The notes: a model not told the origin generated them from the letters alone. Shown: positions 1-9,155, counted from the first letter of the stretch. The stretch is 33,113 bases of DNA from Flavobacterium sp. (GCA_026390995.1 JAPLEX010000015.1:1-33113), one strand, 5' to 3'. A program made the numbers and translations.

Positions 1-1060
1 GCGTAAATACATACAATCCAGAAGTTGCATTGTCAATGGTAGCGGGTGACCATGTCCCGGTTACCCCATTTGGCGAAACAGCATCCAATGTTGGAACAGT
101 GATAGCTCCTGAACAAATATCAGCGATAGGCGCAAAGTCTGGAACTGTTGGTACAGTAATCGTTACATTCAACGTTTGTCCTGTAGCACATTGTCCCGCG
201 TCTGGTGTAAATACATACGATCCAGAATTCGCATTGTCAATCGTTGTTGGTGACCAAGATCCTGTGATTCCAGTTGGAGAGGTAGATGCTAAACTTGGCG
301 CAACAGTGCCTGAACAAACATCTGGAATAACCGCAAAAGATGGGTTAATGTTTGGCGCAGTTATATTTACGGTTAAAGTTTGTATAGTCGCACATTGTCC
401 CGCATCTGGCGTAAATACATACGATCCAGAATTCGCATTGTCAATCGTTGTTGGTGACCAAGATCCTGTGATTCCTGTTGGAGAAGAAGTAGCCAAGCTT
501 GGGGCTAAGGTACCCGAACAGAAATCGGCGATTTGCGCAAACGATGGGTTAATATTTGGCGCAGTTATATTTACGTTTAAAGTTTGTATAGTCGCACATT
601 GTCCTGCGTCTGGCGTAAATACATACGATCCAGAAGCTGCATTGTCAATTGTCGCTGGCGACCATAAACCAGTAAACTTGGCGCAACTGTGCCTGAACAA
701 ACATCTGGAATAACCGCAAAAGATGGGTTAATGTTTGGCGCAGTTATATTTACGTTTAAAGTTTGTATAGTCGCACATTGTCCTGCGTCTGGCGTAAATA
801 CATACGATCCAGAAGCTGCATTGTCAATTGTCGCTGGCGACCATAAACCAGTTATTCCGTTTGGCGCTATAGTGCCTAAACTCGGAACGGTTGTTCCGGC
901 ACAAATGGATGGAATTGGTGCAAAATCAGGTAAGATAGGATTTGAAATAGTTACCACAACTGTTGTTGGAATTGCGCAAGGCAAAGTCCCGTCTGGGGTA
1001 AAGGTGTAATTTGTAGGGCCAATAATTGAAGTGTCAATTGATGTTGGCGACCACGTACCG
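1..1060. repeat. 204-bp tandem repeats (68-aa units) inside the adhesin
   Basis: The motif GTAAATACATAC and its surroundings recur at positions 3, 207, 411, 615 and 794, and a more diverged copy follows at about 998. The spacing is 204 bp (68 codons) except between the copies at 615 and 794, where it is 179 bp. The copies at 555-673 and 734-852 are identical over 119 bp, and the stretch from 674 is nearly identical to the one from 291, so the array has been homogenised recently. Further diverged units extend to about 1145. Confidence 0.9.
2..672 (-). CDS. continuation of the giant adhesin: 68-residue repeats, partial
   Basis: On the minus strand, in the frame shifted relative to the 577-6006 reading, the sequence is open from about 672 to the window edge and encodes more copies of the same 68-residue unit: WSPxTIDNAxSGSYVFTP, then DAGQCATxQTL, then a P-x-F-A-x-I-x-D-x-C-S-G motif. 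I translated it by hand and found no stop. It has no start of its own, so it is the downstream part of the 577-6006 gene, separated from it by an indel. The C-terminus lies outside the window. If the indel is an assembly error, the two entries are one gene; if real, the adhesin is truncated and would lack any C-terminal secretion signal. Confidence 0.8.
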
Positions 1061-4000
1061 CTTAATCCGTTTGAAGAAGTTGTGTTTAAAGCTGGAGCTG
1101 AAGAATTGTAACATAGTGTTGGTATTGTGGCAAATGTTGGAACGATTTGGTTGTCAATAGTCACTACAAAACTTTCCTCATCAGAGCAAATTGTGGTAGT
1201 TCCTGATTGTGCATACACATAAATAGTTTGTGTAGTTGAAATTTGAGTTCCAACTGGAATTTGTACTCCACCTCCAGTTGGTCCACCAGGTAAAGTGAAA
1301 TAGTTTCCAACCGTTAAAGCTGGTAATACATAAGAAGTACAAGCAAAAACAGGTGCTACTGGCGGAACATCAACGTTTGTGATGTTTAATAAGATGTTTT
1401 CGGTTTTAGTGGTTACTGTACCTCCACAACCGGTATACACTGCTTGCGCTGTCATGTTGGTGTCTTGGTTGAAGCACACATTTATAGTTGGATTGTTACT
1501 CACCACAACGCCATCTCTTAACCAAGAGAATTGTACAGTTGAGTTTCCGTCTGGAGTAAAACGCCAGGCTTCATTTTGCGTATTCCATGGTCCTGTGTTT
1601 CTTCCTGGAGGGACGTGTGCAATGGTTCCTAAATTATTTTGAAGACCAATTAGTCCGCTTCCGCTATTCCAATTGGTACAGGCTGTTCTATCTTGAACAT
1701 ATACTTCAATAATGTTTGAGGTTTCATACAATACAATTTGACTAGTTTGTAAACCAACGTTTACACCGCAGCTAAACTGAGCAATGTTGTCATAATTTAC
1801 AACGAAACTTCTACATGGGGCAGTTCCCAATACTTGGTAGTTGATTGTATGCACAATAGGTGCTGTTGAAACGGATGGATTTAAATCCTGATACACGCCG
1901 TAAATAGCATTACGTATAGGGAAGTTGGCTGCTGGTATTTGCGCAGTAAATGCCCACGGACAGTTTCCTGGAGCGAGTTGCGGTGTAAATGTCAACACCC
2001 CATTTGATCCTACTTGTATTGAGGGATAATTTACCCCATAGAAACAAAAATCAAAAGGCAATTGGAATGAAGGACCCCAAATATCATCCGTAGCAATATT
2101 TAACTGTGTTCCGCCTGTAAATGGGAAAGGTGGAGCAAATGGAATTCCTAAAATAGAATAATCAGTCGTGTCTTTAGAATCGGTATAGGTGGCTGATAAA
2201 TCAATACATTGATTGCCAGGACAAAAATCAATTTGACCCGGTGAAGTAGTTACTACGTCAATATTAATGTCGGCACAAGCTGGTAATGGTGCAGAGATGT
2301 AGAAATTAATTGGGCCAGACCAGCTACTTAAATCAGTACCCGTACAATTGGCACGCACATAAAACTCATAGAATCCAGGAGTTAATGGGCCAAAACACGC
2401 TAAGGTATTATAAGGAGTCGCATCGGTAGGTAGAGTGTTAACCACACAACCCGATGTAGGTCCTGGCACTGGTCCACCAGAAGTTTGTACCATAATGTTC
2501 CAACTGGTTGCGGGTCCAATTTCATTCCAAGCTAAATCGGCAGCCTGGAAATTTGTTGCGACATAATGTAAATTCGTCGGTTGAGGACAAGTTGGTAAGG
2601 TAGTAAATGTAAAAGGCCCTATCCAGTCCCCGGGTGTTCCGGTTCCACACAATGATCTTACATAATAGTCATAGGTGGTGTTTGCCGCTAAGGTATTTGG
2701 TGTAGTAAAAGGATGTGCGCCAACATTAGGGTAGGTAGGCGTGCTTCCAATAGTAGGCGCTGCGCCTCCTGTTGGCACCACATATACAGACCATGCAGTA
2801 TTGTTATTGGCTTGTGTCCAATCTAAAGCAGCATTAAAAATACTTGGTACTGCTGATAAATTGGATGGTGGTAAACATTTTGGGAACAAACAATCAGCTC
2901 TTGAATCGGAGTACACTACGGTACCCACTAAGCCGGCGCTTGCCACATTCATGTTGTATAATACTTGAGCAAAAATATTGGTGATTGACACACGAACCTC
3001 TCCAGGGAAAGTTCCGCCCGCGTTCCAATTTAAATCAAATGGCACACCGCTACATAAAGGTACATTAACCACTACTGGTCCTGCACCGGCAGTAAAAGTT
3101 CCTCCAATGGTAGCGACAAGAATGCCGTTTTGACGCACTTGCATGGTTGCCCCGTTCCATCCATCTCCAAATGAGTCAGTCATGGTAAAGGTGTATAGAC
3201 ACTGATTGGCTGGATTACATATTGTAGTACAGAAATTTCTAGGTCCCGACCAAGTACTCAATCCATTCACGGCTCCACAGTCGGTACGCACGTAGTAATC
3301 ATAACAGGTTGCTGCCGATAAACCGGTTAAGGCAAATCCAGTATTAGTGTTGGCTACAACCCAACCTGTTGAGCCAGCAGTTGGTGCCGCTGATCCTGCA
3401 GGCAATACTAAAACTTGCCATGAAGTTCCTGTTGGATTTGTCCATCCTGCAAGAGCAGAATTAGCGGTAATTGTTCCTATTGTTAATGCGGTTGGTTTTG
3501 GACAAGTAGGTAATGTTGTTGCAGTAGTAGGTAAAGACCAATTACTAATTCCATTTACAGCGCCACAATCGGAACGTACATAAAAGTCATAGGCCGTGTC
3601 TGGTGTTAAGCCGGTTACGATGAATGGACTGCCTCCAGTTGCAATTACCCAACCTGTTGTGCCTGCATTTGGCGCAGGCGATCCAGCTGGTAAAGCCAAA
3701 ACTTGCCAAGCTGTTCCGGTTGGATTGGTCCAGCTCACACGAACAGAAGTGGTTGTAATATTTGCAGTTGCTAAAGCCGTAGGTCTAGGACAAGTTGGCA
3801 ACGTAGTAAAAGTTACCGGTGTAGTTACCCAAACACTCGGTGAATTTACCGAACAGATTGTTTGAATATATACATCATAGGTTGTGTCTGCCAATAAACC
3901 AGTTGTGATGGTGTAATTGTTTGGCGGAGCAGTAGTCGTATAGGTAGGAGGTGTTCCTGCTACTGGAGGAGGTGAACCTGCCAAGACTACATATATACCC

Positions 4001-6006
4001 ATTCCTGTGGTTGGAGCTCCTGGATTGGTCCAGGTAATACGCGCGCCATTGGTAGTAATTTGAGCCGCAGGCACATTAAATGTAGTTGGAGGCAAACACA
4101 ATGGGTTAAGACAGTCCACTGTCCCCGTATACAAGGTTGTGCCAACTGCTGCTGCATTTCCGCCCGCGTAGGTGTATAAGGTTTGACCAAAGCTGTTTTG
4201 AATGGTAACGGCCAATTCTGTTGGAAATGTTCCGCCTGTATTCCAAAATAAATCAAACGGAATACCATTACACATAGGGATATTTACGTTGTTTGGTCCG
4301 GCACCTACTATTTGTGTGCCTAGAGTTCCAACTACAATTCCATTTTGACGAACTTGCATGGTACCGCCGTTCCAGCCATCGCCAAACGTATCTGTCATGA
4401 TAAAGGTATAGTTACATCCTGCTACATCACAAATTGTGGTGTTAAACAAGAATGGGCCTGACCAGGCGCTAAATGTTCCGTTTCCACAATCGGCACGCAC
4501 CCAATATTGATAAGGCGTAGCTGCTGATAAGCCGGTAACGGGGAAGTTGGTGTTGGTATTGGTTTGTGTGCCTGCACCCGCTGGAATTGCTGAGCCCGCA
4601 GGTTGTACGGCTACTTCCCAAGAAGTAGAAGTGCCAAAAGTTCCGTTGGTCCAAGATAAAGTTCCGCTTGATGTGCTGAATGCTCCTGCAGATAAATTAA
4701 TAGGAGCCACACAGTTTACTTGTTGAATAATTAAATTGTAGTTGTAGCTAGCTGTTGCAGCAGTCGAAGACAACACAATATATATAGGTTGGTTTATTGT
4801 TACATTAAAAGCCGGAATGTTTCTAATATTAGAAGTGGCGTCTGCTACACCTCCAATACAAGATACTCCAATATTTGCGCAACTGCTGTAAATAAACATT
4901 CCTGTATTGGTAGATCCTTGCGGATTCATCGAAATACTAATTAATCCAGTAGCGGTAGGTGTATAGGAATACACTACATCATTACCCGCCATAAATGCGC
5001 CAGTAGTTCCGCATCCGGTATTTCCTGGCGAAGCAGGGTTAATGTTGTTGCCGTAAGTTAAGGTATTGCTATTTGCAGAATAAGGCAAAGCAGTTACCGG
5101 AATCGGCGCCGCACAAGTTGCTCCTAGTGGAGTAGTTGGGAATAAAAACGGCCCTATCCATTCAGAGGTAGAATCCGGACAAATTGCACGTACATAAAAT
5201 TGGTAATCCGTAGAAGGTGATAACGTTCCTGGTAGAATGGTGTAACTTCTTGGAGTAGTGGTGCTTGTAAAAGGGGGAATTAGTGTTCCTGTTCCTGGGG
5301 TAAATCCAGATGTCCCGTATTCAATTTCAAATTGAGTAGTTGCTGTATTCGTCCAAGTTAAGGTAGCGCCGGTAGCACTGATGTTATTTACACCTAAAAC
5401 CGATGGGTCGGTACATCTAATAACCAATTTCACATCGTCTACCAACCAACGGTCACCAAATTGTCCCGCCACTGGTTGTGTATATACTTTCACAAAAGCA
5501 AAAAATCTAGCGCCTGTTACGGCCAAGTTGATTACTTTTTCTTCGTAATCTAACTGATCGGCAGTTAAGGTGCTTAAAGTGGTCTCTGTATATTCAATAA
5601 TTTGAGTATAAGCGGTCAAATCATTTGGGTCTGCAGCGCTCGAAACCATCACTCTGTATTTTGTTCCTGTATCGCCAGATATTGTTTGACGCGTAAAGAA
5701 GCGCAACTGGCTATTCGCGGCGACAGTTTGTTGGGGAGTGATTAACCATTCTTCTGCCAATACGCCTACTCCGGGAGAAGTGGCGTTTGATATTCTTTGG
5801 ATAAACGCACAACGTGTTCCGCTGTTTGCTGCATATAATGCATTTGGATTGACGTCCCAATTGGGAGCGGCATTCGTTGAATTATCTTTAACTAACCAGC
5901 CCGTTGGCGGGAAAGTCGCGCCTTCAAAATCTTCAAGCGCAGGAAGCTGAGAATACCCAGCAAATGACACTAAAGAAAGCAATACAATTAAAATAATTTT
6001 TTTCAT
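577..6006 (-). CDS. giant secreted FnIII/repeat adhesin, N-terminal part up to frame break
   Basis: Probable exported, surface-associated adhesin of the type IX-secreted kind; the C-terminal sorting domain would lie off the left edge and is not seen. The 1809 residues show: signal peptide (1-19, ends AGYSQ); choice-of-anchor J / cleaved-adhesin-like domain (about 20-197); FnIII (198-292); PPC-like beta domain (293-430); FnIII (432-524); a DxFGDGWNG domain (525-632); three FnIII (637-928); a second DGWNG domain (930-1039); two FnIII (1044-1238); a nidogen-like beta region (1243-1486); a PKD-like stretch; then 68-residue repeats from about 1620. Each FnIII ends in a YDxYVRxxCG-type strand and WSGP. 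The frame breaks after residue 1778 (near base 672), so the last 31 residues (from LVYGRQ on) are out-of-frame sequence; the true frame continues to base 2. Start is ATG at 6006 before a clear signal peptide. Function as adhesin is inferred from architecture only. Confidence 0.88.
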   Translation of the reverse strand: MKKIILIVLLSLVSFAGYSQLPALEDFEGATFPPTGWLVKDNSTNAAPNWDVNPNALYAANSGTRCAFIQRISNATSPGVGVLAEEWLITPQQTVAANSQLRFFTRQTISGDTGTKYRVMVSSAADPNDLTAYTQIIEYTETTLSTLTADQLDYEEKVINLAVTGARFFAFVKVYTQPVAGQFGDRWLVDDVKLVIRCTDPSVLGVNNISATGATLTWTNTATTQFEIEYGTSGFTPGTGTLIPPFTSTTTPRSYTILPGTLSPSTDYQFYVRAICPDSTSEWIGPFLFPTTPLGATCAAPIPVTALPYSANSNTLTYGNNINPASPGNTGCGTTGAFMAGNDVVYSYTPTATGLISISMNPQGSTNTGMFIYSSCANIGVSCIGGVADATSNIRNIPAFNVTINQPIYIVLSSTAATASYNYNLIIQQVNCVAPINLSAGAFSTSSGTLSWTNGTFGTSTSWEVAVQPAGSAIPAGAGTQTNTNTNFPVTGLSAATPYQYWVRADCGNGTFSAWSGPFLFNTTICDVAGCNYTFIMTDTFGDGWNGGTMQVRQNGIVVGTLGTQIVGAGPNNVNIPMCNGIPFDLFWNTGGTFPTELAVTIQNSFGQTLYTYAGGNAAAVGTTLYTGTVDCLNPLCLPPTTFNVPAAQITTNGARITWTNPGAPTTGMGIYVVLAGSPPPVAGTPPTYTTTAPPNNYTITTGLLADTTYDVYIQTICSVNSPSVWVTTPVTFTTLPTCPRPTALATANITTTSVRVSWTNPTGTAWQVLALPAGSPAPNAGTTGWVIATGGSPFIVTGLTPDTAYDFYVRSDCGAVNGISNWSLPTTATTLPTCPKPTALTIGTITANSALAGWTNPTGTSWQVLVLPAGSAAPTAGSTGWVVANTNTGFALTGLSAATCYDYYVRTDCGAVNGLSTWSGPRNFCTTICNPANQCLYTFTMTDSFGDGWNGATMQVRQNGILVATIGGTFTAGAGPVVVNVPLCSGVPFDLNWNAGGTFPGEVRVSITNIFAQVLYNMNVASAGLVGTVVYSDSRADCLFPKCLPPSNLSAVPSIFNAALDWTQANNNTAWSVYVVPTGGAAPTIGSTPTYPNVGAHPFTTPNTLAANTTYDYYVRSLCGTGTPGDWIGPFTFTTLPTCPQPTNLHYVATNFQAADLAWNEIGPATSWNIMVQTSGGPVPGPTSGCVVNTLPTDATPYNTLACFGPLTPGFYEFYVRANCTGTDLSSWSGPINFYISAPLPACADINIDVVTTSPGQIDFCPGNQCIDLSATYTDSKDTTDYSILGIPFAPPFPFTGGTQLNIATDDIWGPSFQLPFDFCFYGVNYPSIQVGSNGVLTFTPQLAPGNCPWAFTAQIPAANFPIRNAIYGVYQDLNPSVSTAPIVHTINYQVLGTAPCRSFVVNYDNIAQFSCGVNVGLQTSQIVLYETSNIIEVYVQDRTACTNWNSGSGLIGLQNNLGTIAHVPPGRNTGPWNTQNEAWRFTPDGNSTVQFSWLRDGVVVSNNPTINVCFNQDTNMTAQAVYTGCGGTVTTKTENILLNITNVDVPPVAPVFACTSYVLPALTVGNYFTLPGGPTGGGVQIPVGTQISTTQTIYVYAQSGTTTICSDEESFVVTIDNQIVPTFATIPTLCYNSSAPALNTTSSNGLSGTWSPTSIDTSIIGPTNYTFTPDGTLPCAIPTTVVVTISNPILPDFAPIPSICAGTTVPSLGTIAPNGITGLWSPATIDNAASGSYVFTPDAGQCATIQTLNVNITAPNINPSFAVIPDVCSGTVAPSLLVYGRQRQLTMQLLDRMYLRQTQDNVRLYKL

Positions 6007-6058
6007 AAAATGAAAATTTAGTTGGTTTAATATAGTTCTAGAATTATTTTTTGAGTTC

Positions 6059-6066
6059 CAAATTTA
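6059..6066 (-). promoter_or_regulatory. candidate -7 box for the adhesin gene
   Basis: Reads TAAATTTG on the minus strand, matching the Bacteroidota -7 consensus TAnnTTTG, with a 5' leader of roughly 45 nt. A convincing -33 TTTG is missing (a TTTAG lies near 6089-6093), so the call rests on one element. Confidence 0.4.
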
Positions 6067-6145
6067 ACAAAATTTATGAAATGTATATCTAAATTTTACT
6101 TTTTAACGAATTAACTTCAAATAAGCTCGACGAACTACCTGTTTT

Positions 6146-6181
6146 TTTGCTAATTTATCTAACAATTTATAGCTAGTTTTG
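6146..6181 (+). promoter_or_regulatory. candidate promoter of hflX
   Basis: TTTG at 6146-6149 and TAGTTTTG at 6174-6181 match the Bacteroidota -33/-7 pair; the spacer of 24 nt is slightly long. The start codon follows 16 nt after the -7 box, giving a leader of about 10 nt. Confidence 0.5.
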
Positions 6182-6197
6182 CTTTTCAATTTAACCC

Positions 6198-7424
6198 ATG
6201 TTAGAAACAGAAAAAATCAGTTTTGAAAAAACCGTTTTGGTTGGAATTATTACCCAAAATCAACCAGAAGACAAATTACTAGAGTACTTAGACGAGCTCG
6301 AATTCCTCACTTTTACAGCGGGCGGCTCAGTCATGAAGCGGTTTTTTCAAAAAATGGAACGTCCAAACCCAAAGACTTTTTTGGGCACCGGAAAAATAGA
6401 AGAAATACATCATTACGTAAAAGAATACCAAATTTCTACGGTGATTTTTGACGACGAATTGACCCCTTCCCAACAAAAAAACATTACCCGCATTTTAGAT
6501 TGTAAAGTGCTCGACCGAACCAATCTAATTTTAGATATTTTTGCCCAACGCGCCGAAACTTCCTATGCCCGAACGCAAGTTGAGCTGGCGCAATGCCAAT
6601 ATTTGCTCCCACGACTCTCCGGAATGTGGACGCACCTGGAGCGTCAAAAAGGAGGGATTGGAATGCGTGGTCCGGGAGAAACCGAAATTGAAACCGATCG
6701 CCGAATTGTGCGCGACCGAATTGCGTTACTCAAAGACAAAATAAAAATCATCGACAAGCAAATGTCGGTGCAACGCAGCAACCGCGGCGCGATGGTACGC
6801 GTAGCCTTGGTGGGCTATACCAATGTAGGAAAATCTACCTTGATGAATGTAATCAGCAAAAGCGAAGTGTTTGTTGAAAACAAATTGTTTGCCACCCTAG
6901 ACACAACGGTACGCAAAGTGGTGATTCGAAACTTGCCGTTTTTGCTTTCGGATACCGTAGGATTTATTCGCAAATTACCAACGCAATTGGTTGAATCGTT
7001 CAAGAGTACGCTCGACGAAGTGCGCGAAGCCGATTTGCTCTTGCATGTGGTTGATATTTCTCATCCCGATTTTGAAGACCACATTGCCTCGGTCAATCAA
7101 ATTTTATTGGACATCAAAAGCAACGATAAGCCTACGATTATGGTGTTTAATAAAATTGATGCCTACCGCCACCTCACCATCGAAGAAGACGATTTAATCA
7201 CCGAACGCACCCGCAAACACTACACTTTAGAAGAATGGAAACGCACTTGGATGCACGATGTGGGCGAGAAAAATGCCTTGTTTATTTCGGCCACACAAAA
7301 AGAGAATTTTGAAGAGTTTCGGGAATGTGTATACGAAGCGGTGCGCAGCATTCACATTACGCGTTTTCCGTACAATAAATTCTTGTACCCCGACTACAGC
7401 GACGCCGTCGAAAAAGAAGACTAA
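6198..7424 (+). CDS. hflX: GTPase HflX
   Basis: Ribosome-associated GTPase of the OBG-HflX family; in characterised bacteria HflX splits stalled or hibernating 70S ribosomes after stress. The 408 residues show the N-terminal HflX domain with FLGTGKIEEI (61-70), the family motif GGIGMRGPGETEIETD (152-167), then the G domain: P-loop GYTNVGKST (206-214), DTVGF (252-256), NKID (318-321) and SAT (364-366). Length fits the family. It is transcribed divergently from the adhesin and convergently with the DUF2480 gene: its TAA (7422-7424) directly abuts the other gene's stop codon. A Bacteroidota-type promoter precedes the ATG. Membership is certain; the exact role in this organism is inferred from homologues. 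Confidence 0.96.
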   Translation: MLETEKISFEKTVLVGIITQNQPEDKLLEYLDELEFLTFTAGGSVMKRFFQKMERPNPKTFLGTGKIEEIHHYVKEYQISTVIFDDELTPSQQKNITRILDCKVLDRTNLILDIFAQRAETSYARTQVELAQCQYLLPRLSGMWTHLERQKGGIGMRGPGETEIETDRRIVRDRIALLKDKIKIIDKQMSVQRSNRGAMVRVALVGYTNVGKSTLMNVISKSEVFVENKLFATLDTTVRKVVIRNLPFLLSDTVGFIRKLPTQLVESFKSTLDEVREADLLLHVVDISHPDFEDHIASVNQILLDIKSNDKPTIMVFNKIDAYRHLTIEEDDLITERTRKHYTLEEWKRTWMHDVGEKNALFISATQKENFEEFRECVYEAVRSIHITRFPYNKFLYPDYSDAVEKED

Positions 7425-7928
7425 TTATTTTTTCTTGTACAAAGGCACAGCCGAGCAGGCTTCGCCATACATGATGCTTTTGGCAAGCGGTTGCAAATAA
7501 CGAAGCGCTTGTATATAAGCGCTTTGCGGGACGGGTTTTTTAGAACAACCCTTTAAAATAACTGGCTTGTCTTCAAAAGGAGAATAATCCACAGTAGCCA
7601 AAATTTCGGCATACAAAAGTTCATCTATTTTATTTGATGAGCCCAACACCACTTTTTTGGCATACGGCAATACCTGAACCGCTACTACTTGTTCGGCCCA
7701 AGCGGGCAAAATGGCATCCGTACTACAAAAAATAGCCACATACTGATCTTGGTATTGGGACCAATCGTGCTGGGCTAAGGCTTGTCGAAACTCTTTTTCT
7801 TTGAGTAAAAACCCATCGGTAAGCCAAGCCGCAAGATCAATTTGTGTTTTGATTCCTTCGGGATAGTAATCCTCTAGATCAAACACCATCAAGGCCGAAC
7901 TGGCTACTCTATTTTGAATTTCGTCCAT
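7425..7928 (-). CDS. DUF2480 family protein, last gene of the sufS unit
   Basis: A 167-residue soluble protein that I recognise as the Bacteroidota DUF2480 family: N-terminal NRVASSALMVFDLEDYYPEG, HDWSQYQDQYVAIFCSTDAI in the middle (74-93), and a lysine-rich C-terminus. No signal peptide or membrane segment is visible and no catalytic motif is recognisable. It contains three cysteines (in FCST, KGCSKK and GEACSA), which could matter for Fe-S chemistry, but that is speculation. It lies 15 nt behind the DUF59 gene and is probably the last gene of sufS-lipoprotein-sufE-DUF59-DUF2480. The neighbourhood suggests an accessory role in Fe-S assembly; the biochemical function is unknown. Confidence 0.85.
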   Translation of the reverse strand: MDEIQNRVASSALMVFDLEDYYPEGIKTQIDLAAWLTDGFLLKEKEFRQALAQHDWSQYQDQYVAIFCSTDAILPAWAEQVVAVQVLPYAKKVVLGSSNKIDELLYAEILATVDYSPFEDKPVILKGCSKKPVPQSAYIQALRYLQPLAKSIMYGEACSAVPLYKKK

Positions 7929-7943
7929 ACTAAATTTGATGCT

Positions 7944-8267
7944 TTACAGCATTCCTAATTCTAACTTGGCTTCTTCGCTCATCAAATCTTTGCTCCAAGG
8001 CGGATCAAAGGTGATTTCGACTTCGGCGCTTTTCACATTGTCTATCGAGCGCACTTTGTCTTCTACTTCGCGGGGCAAACTCTCTGCTACGGGACAATTG
8101 GGTGAAGTTAAAGTCATGAGGATTTTTACCTCATACGCTTCATTCACCATCACATCATAAATGAGCCCCAATTCATAAATATCCACAGGAATTTCAGGAT
8201 CATAAATGGATTTTAATTTTTTTACAATGTCTTCACCCAATTGGGTGGTGTCAATTTCGTGTTCCAT
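7944..8267 (-). CDS. DUF59/MIP18-type Fe-S assembly protein (SufT-like)
   Basis: A 107-residue MIP18-family protein. The hallmarks are IYDPEIPVDIYELGLIYDV (21-39) with the conserved DPE and the TSPNCP motif carrying the single conserved cysteine (Cys58), followed by DPPWS near the C-terminus. Homologues (SufT in Staphylococcus, PaaD, the eukaryotic CIA factor MIP18) help mature or deliver Fe-S clusters. It sits 7 nt behind sufE and 15 nt before DUF2480, all on the minus strand, so co-translation with the SUF genes is likely. The gene symbol sufT would be reasonable but I leave it open because the experimentally studied SufT proteins are distant. Confidence 0.9.
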   Translation of the reverse strand: MEHEIDTTQLGEDIVKKLKSIYDPEIPVDIYELGLIYDVMVNEAYEVKILMTLTSPNCPVAESLPREVEDKVRSIDNVKSAEVEITFDPPWSKDLMSEEAKLELGML

Positions 8268-8274
8268 ATTGGTC

Positions 8275-8697
8275 TTAGTTGTTTTTGGCCTGATAGGCTA
8301 AGGCATACATTTTTATTTGTTTGATCATCGAAACCAATCCATTGGCACGAGTAGGCGAAAGCTGTGCTTTGAGTCCAATCGTGTCAATAAAATCGGTGGA
8401 GGCATCCAAGATCGCTTGTGGTGTTTGATGCGAAAAGGTGCGCAACAACAAGGCAATTATTCCTTTGGTAATAATGGCATCGCTGTCGGCGGTAAACACC
8501 AAGGTTCCTTGCTCGTTTTCGGCGTGCAACCACACATTGGATTGACAGCCTTTGATGGTATTTTCGGGCAGCTTATATTGCTCGTCAATGAGCGGCAAGG
8601 TTTTCCCTAAATCAATCAGGTACTGAAACCGCTCGTCCCAGTCGTCAAATAAGGAAAAGTCGTCAATGATTTCGGCTTGAATTTCTGTGATTGTCAT
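8275..8697 (-). CDS. sufE: SufE sulfur-relay protein
   Basis: SufE accepts persulfide sulfur from the cysteine desulfurase SufS and passes it to the SufBCD scaffold. The 140-residue protein has the conserved GCQS motif with the acceptor cysteine at position 51, preceded by the typical helical segment with LIDLGKTLPL (28-37), and the C-terminal ANGLVSMIKQIK helix. Length is normal for the family. It lies in the sufS transcription unit, separated from sufS by a small lipoprotein gene and followed 7 nt later by the DUF59 gene. Start is ATG at 8697. Confidence 0.95.
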   Translation of the reverse strand: MTITEIQAEIIDDFSLFDDWDERFQYLIDLGKTLPLIDEQYKLPENTIKGCQSNVWLHAENEQGTLVFTADSDAIITKGIIALLLRTFSHQTPQAILDASTDFIDTIGLKAQLSPTRANGLVSMIKQIKMYALAYQAKNN

Positions 8698-8702
8698 CGT
8701 AT

Positions 8703-9137
8703 TTACTCTGGTTTATCAAAGGCATTCATAAACGTGACCAATTGTTCAATTTCTACCGGCGGATTTCCATGATCAAAACCTGAAGTTCCATAGGTTTCTC
8801 CGTTGTGCGAAACGCTCAAGTTGCCAATAGCCGCGCCATCATAAAACCGTTTTTCGGTGGGCGCTTTGAGTTGAGCCAAATTAGCCACGTCAATGGCTTT
8901 AAGGTAACTAAGCACTTTTTTTTGCTGTTCTTTTGATAAGACCAGCTGTGCCGAAGGCAAGCGGGTTTCGCGGTCTTTAGAAATGGAGACCGTGTTATTT
9001 GCAAGAATTATTTGCATAAAATAACCGCGGGTTTCAGCCGTATAGGTCACCGTAGATTTAGAAAAATCTTGTTTGGGTTGGTTCATACAGCCTTTGCTTA
9101 AAAAAAGTGTGAGGAGAAAACAACTAATCAATTTCAT
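8703..9137 (-). CDS. small putative lipoprotein inside the suf block
   Basis: A 144-residue protein I cannot assign to a named family. It begins with a short hydrophobic signal (MKLISCFLLTLFLSKGC); Cys17 after LSKG could be the lipidated residue, although the lipobox is atypical (Ser-Lys-Gly before Cys). The mature part looks like a small beta-rich domain: TVTYTAETRGYFMQIIL, ISKDRETRLPSAQLVLSKE, and GNLSVSHNGETYGTSGFDHG. It sits between sufS (18 nt behind its stop) and sufE (5 nt ahead), so it is almost certainly co-transcribed with them, although a periplasmic or outer-membrane lipoprotein has no obvious role in cytosolic Fe-S assembly. Hitch-hiking in the operon is as likely as function. 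Confidence 0.75.
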   Translation of the reverse strand: MKLISCFLLTLFLSKGCMNQPKQDFSKSTVTYTAETRGYFMQIILANNTVSISKDRETRLPSAQLVLSKEQQKKVLSYLKAIDVANLAQLKAPTEKRFYDGAAIGNLSVSHNGETYGTSGFDHGNPPVEIEQLVTFMNAFDKPE

Positions 9138-9155
9138 TTGGTCGTGTTTTAAAGA

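Noticed and set aside
30..1009. Open plus-strand readings across the adhesin repeats
   Set aside because: They are mirror images of the 68-residue repeat coding on the minus strand, change frame with the indel, and have no start context or recognisable domain.
1..1060. CRISPR-like array of regular repeats
   Set aside because: The 204-bp units are coding, nearly identical throughout and without unique spacers.
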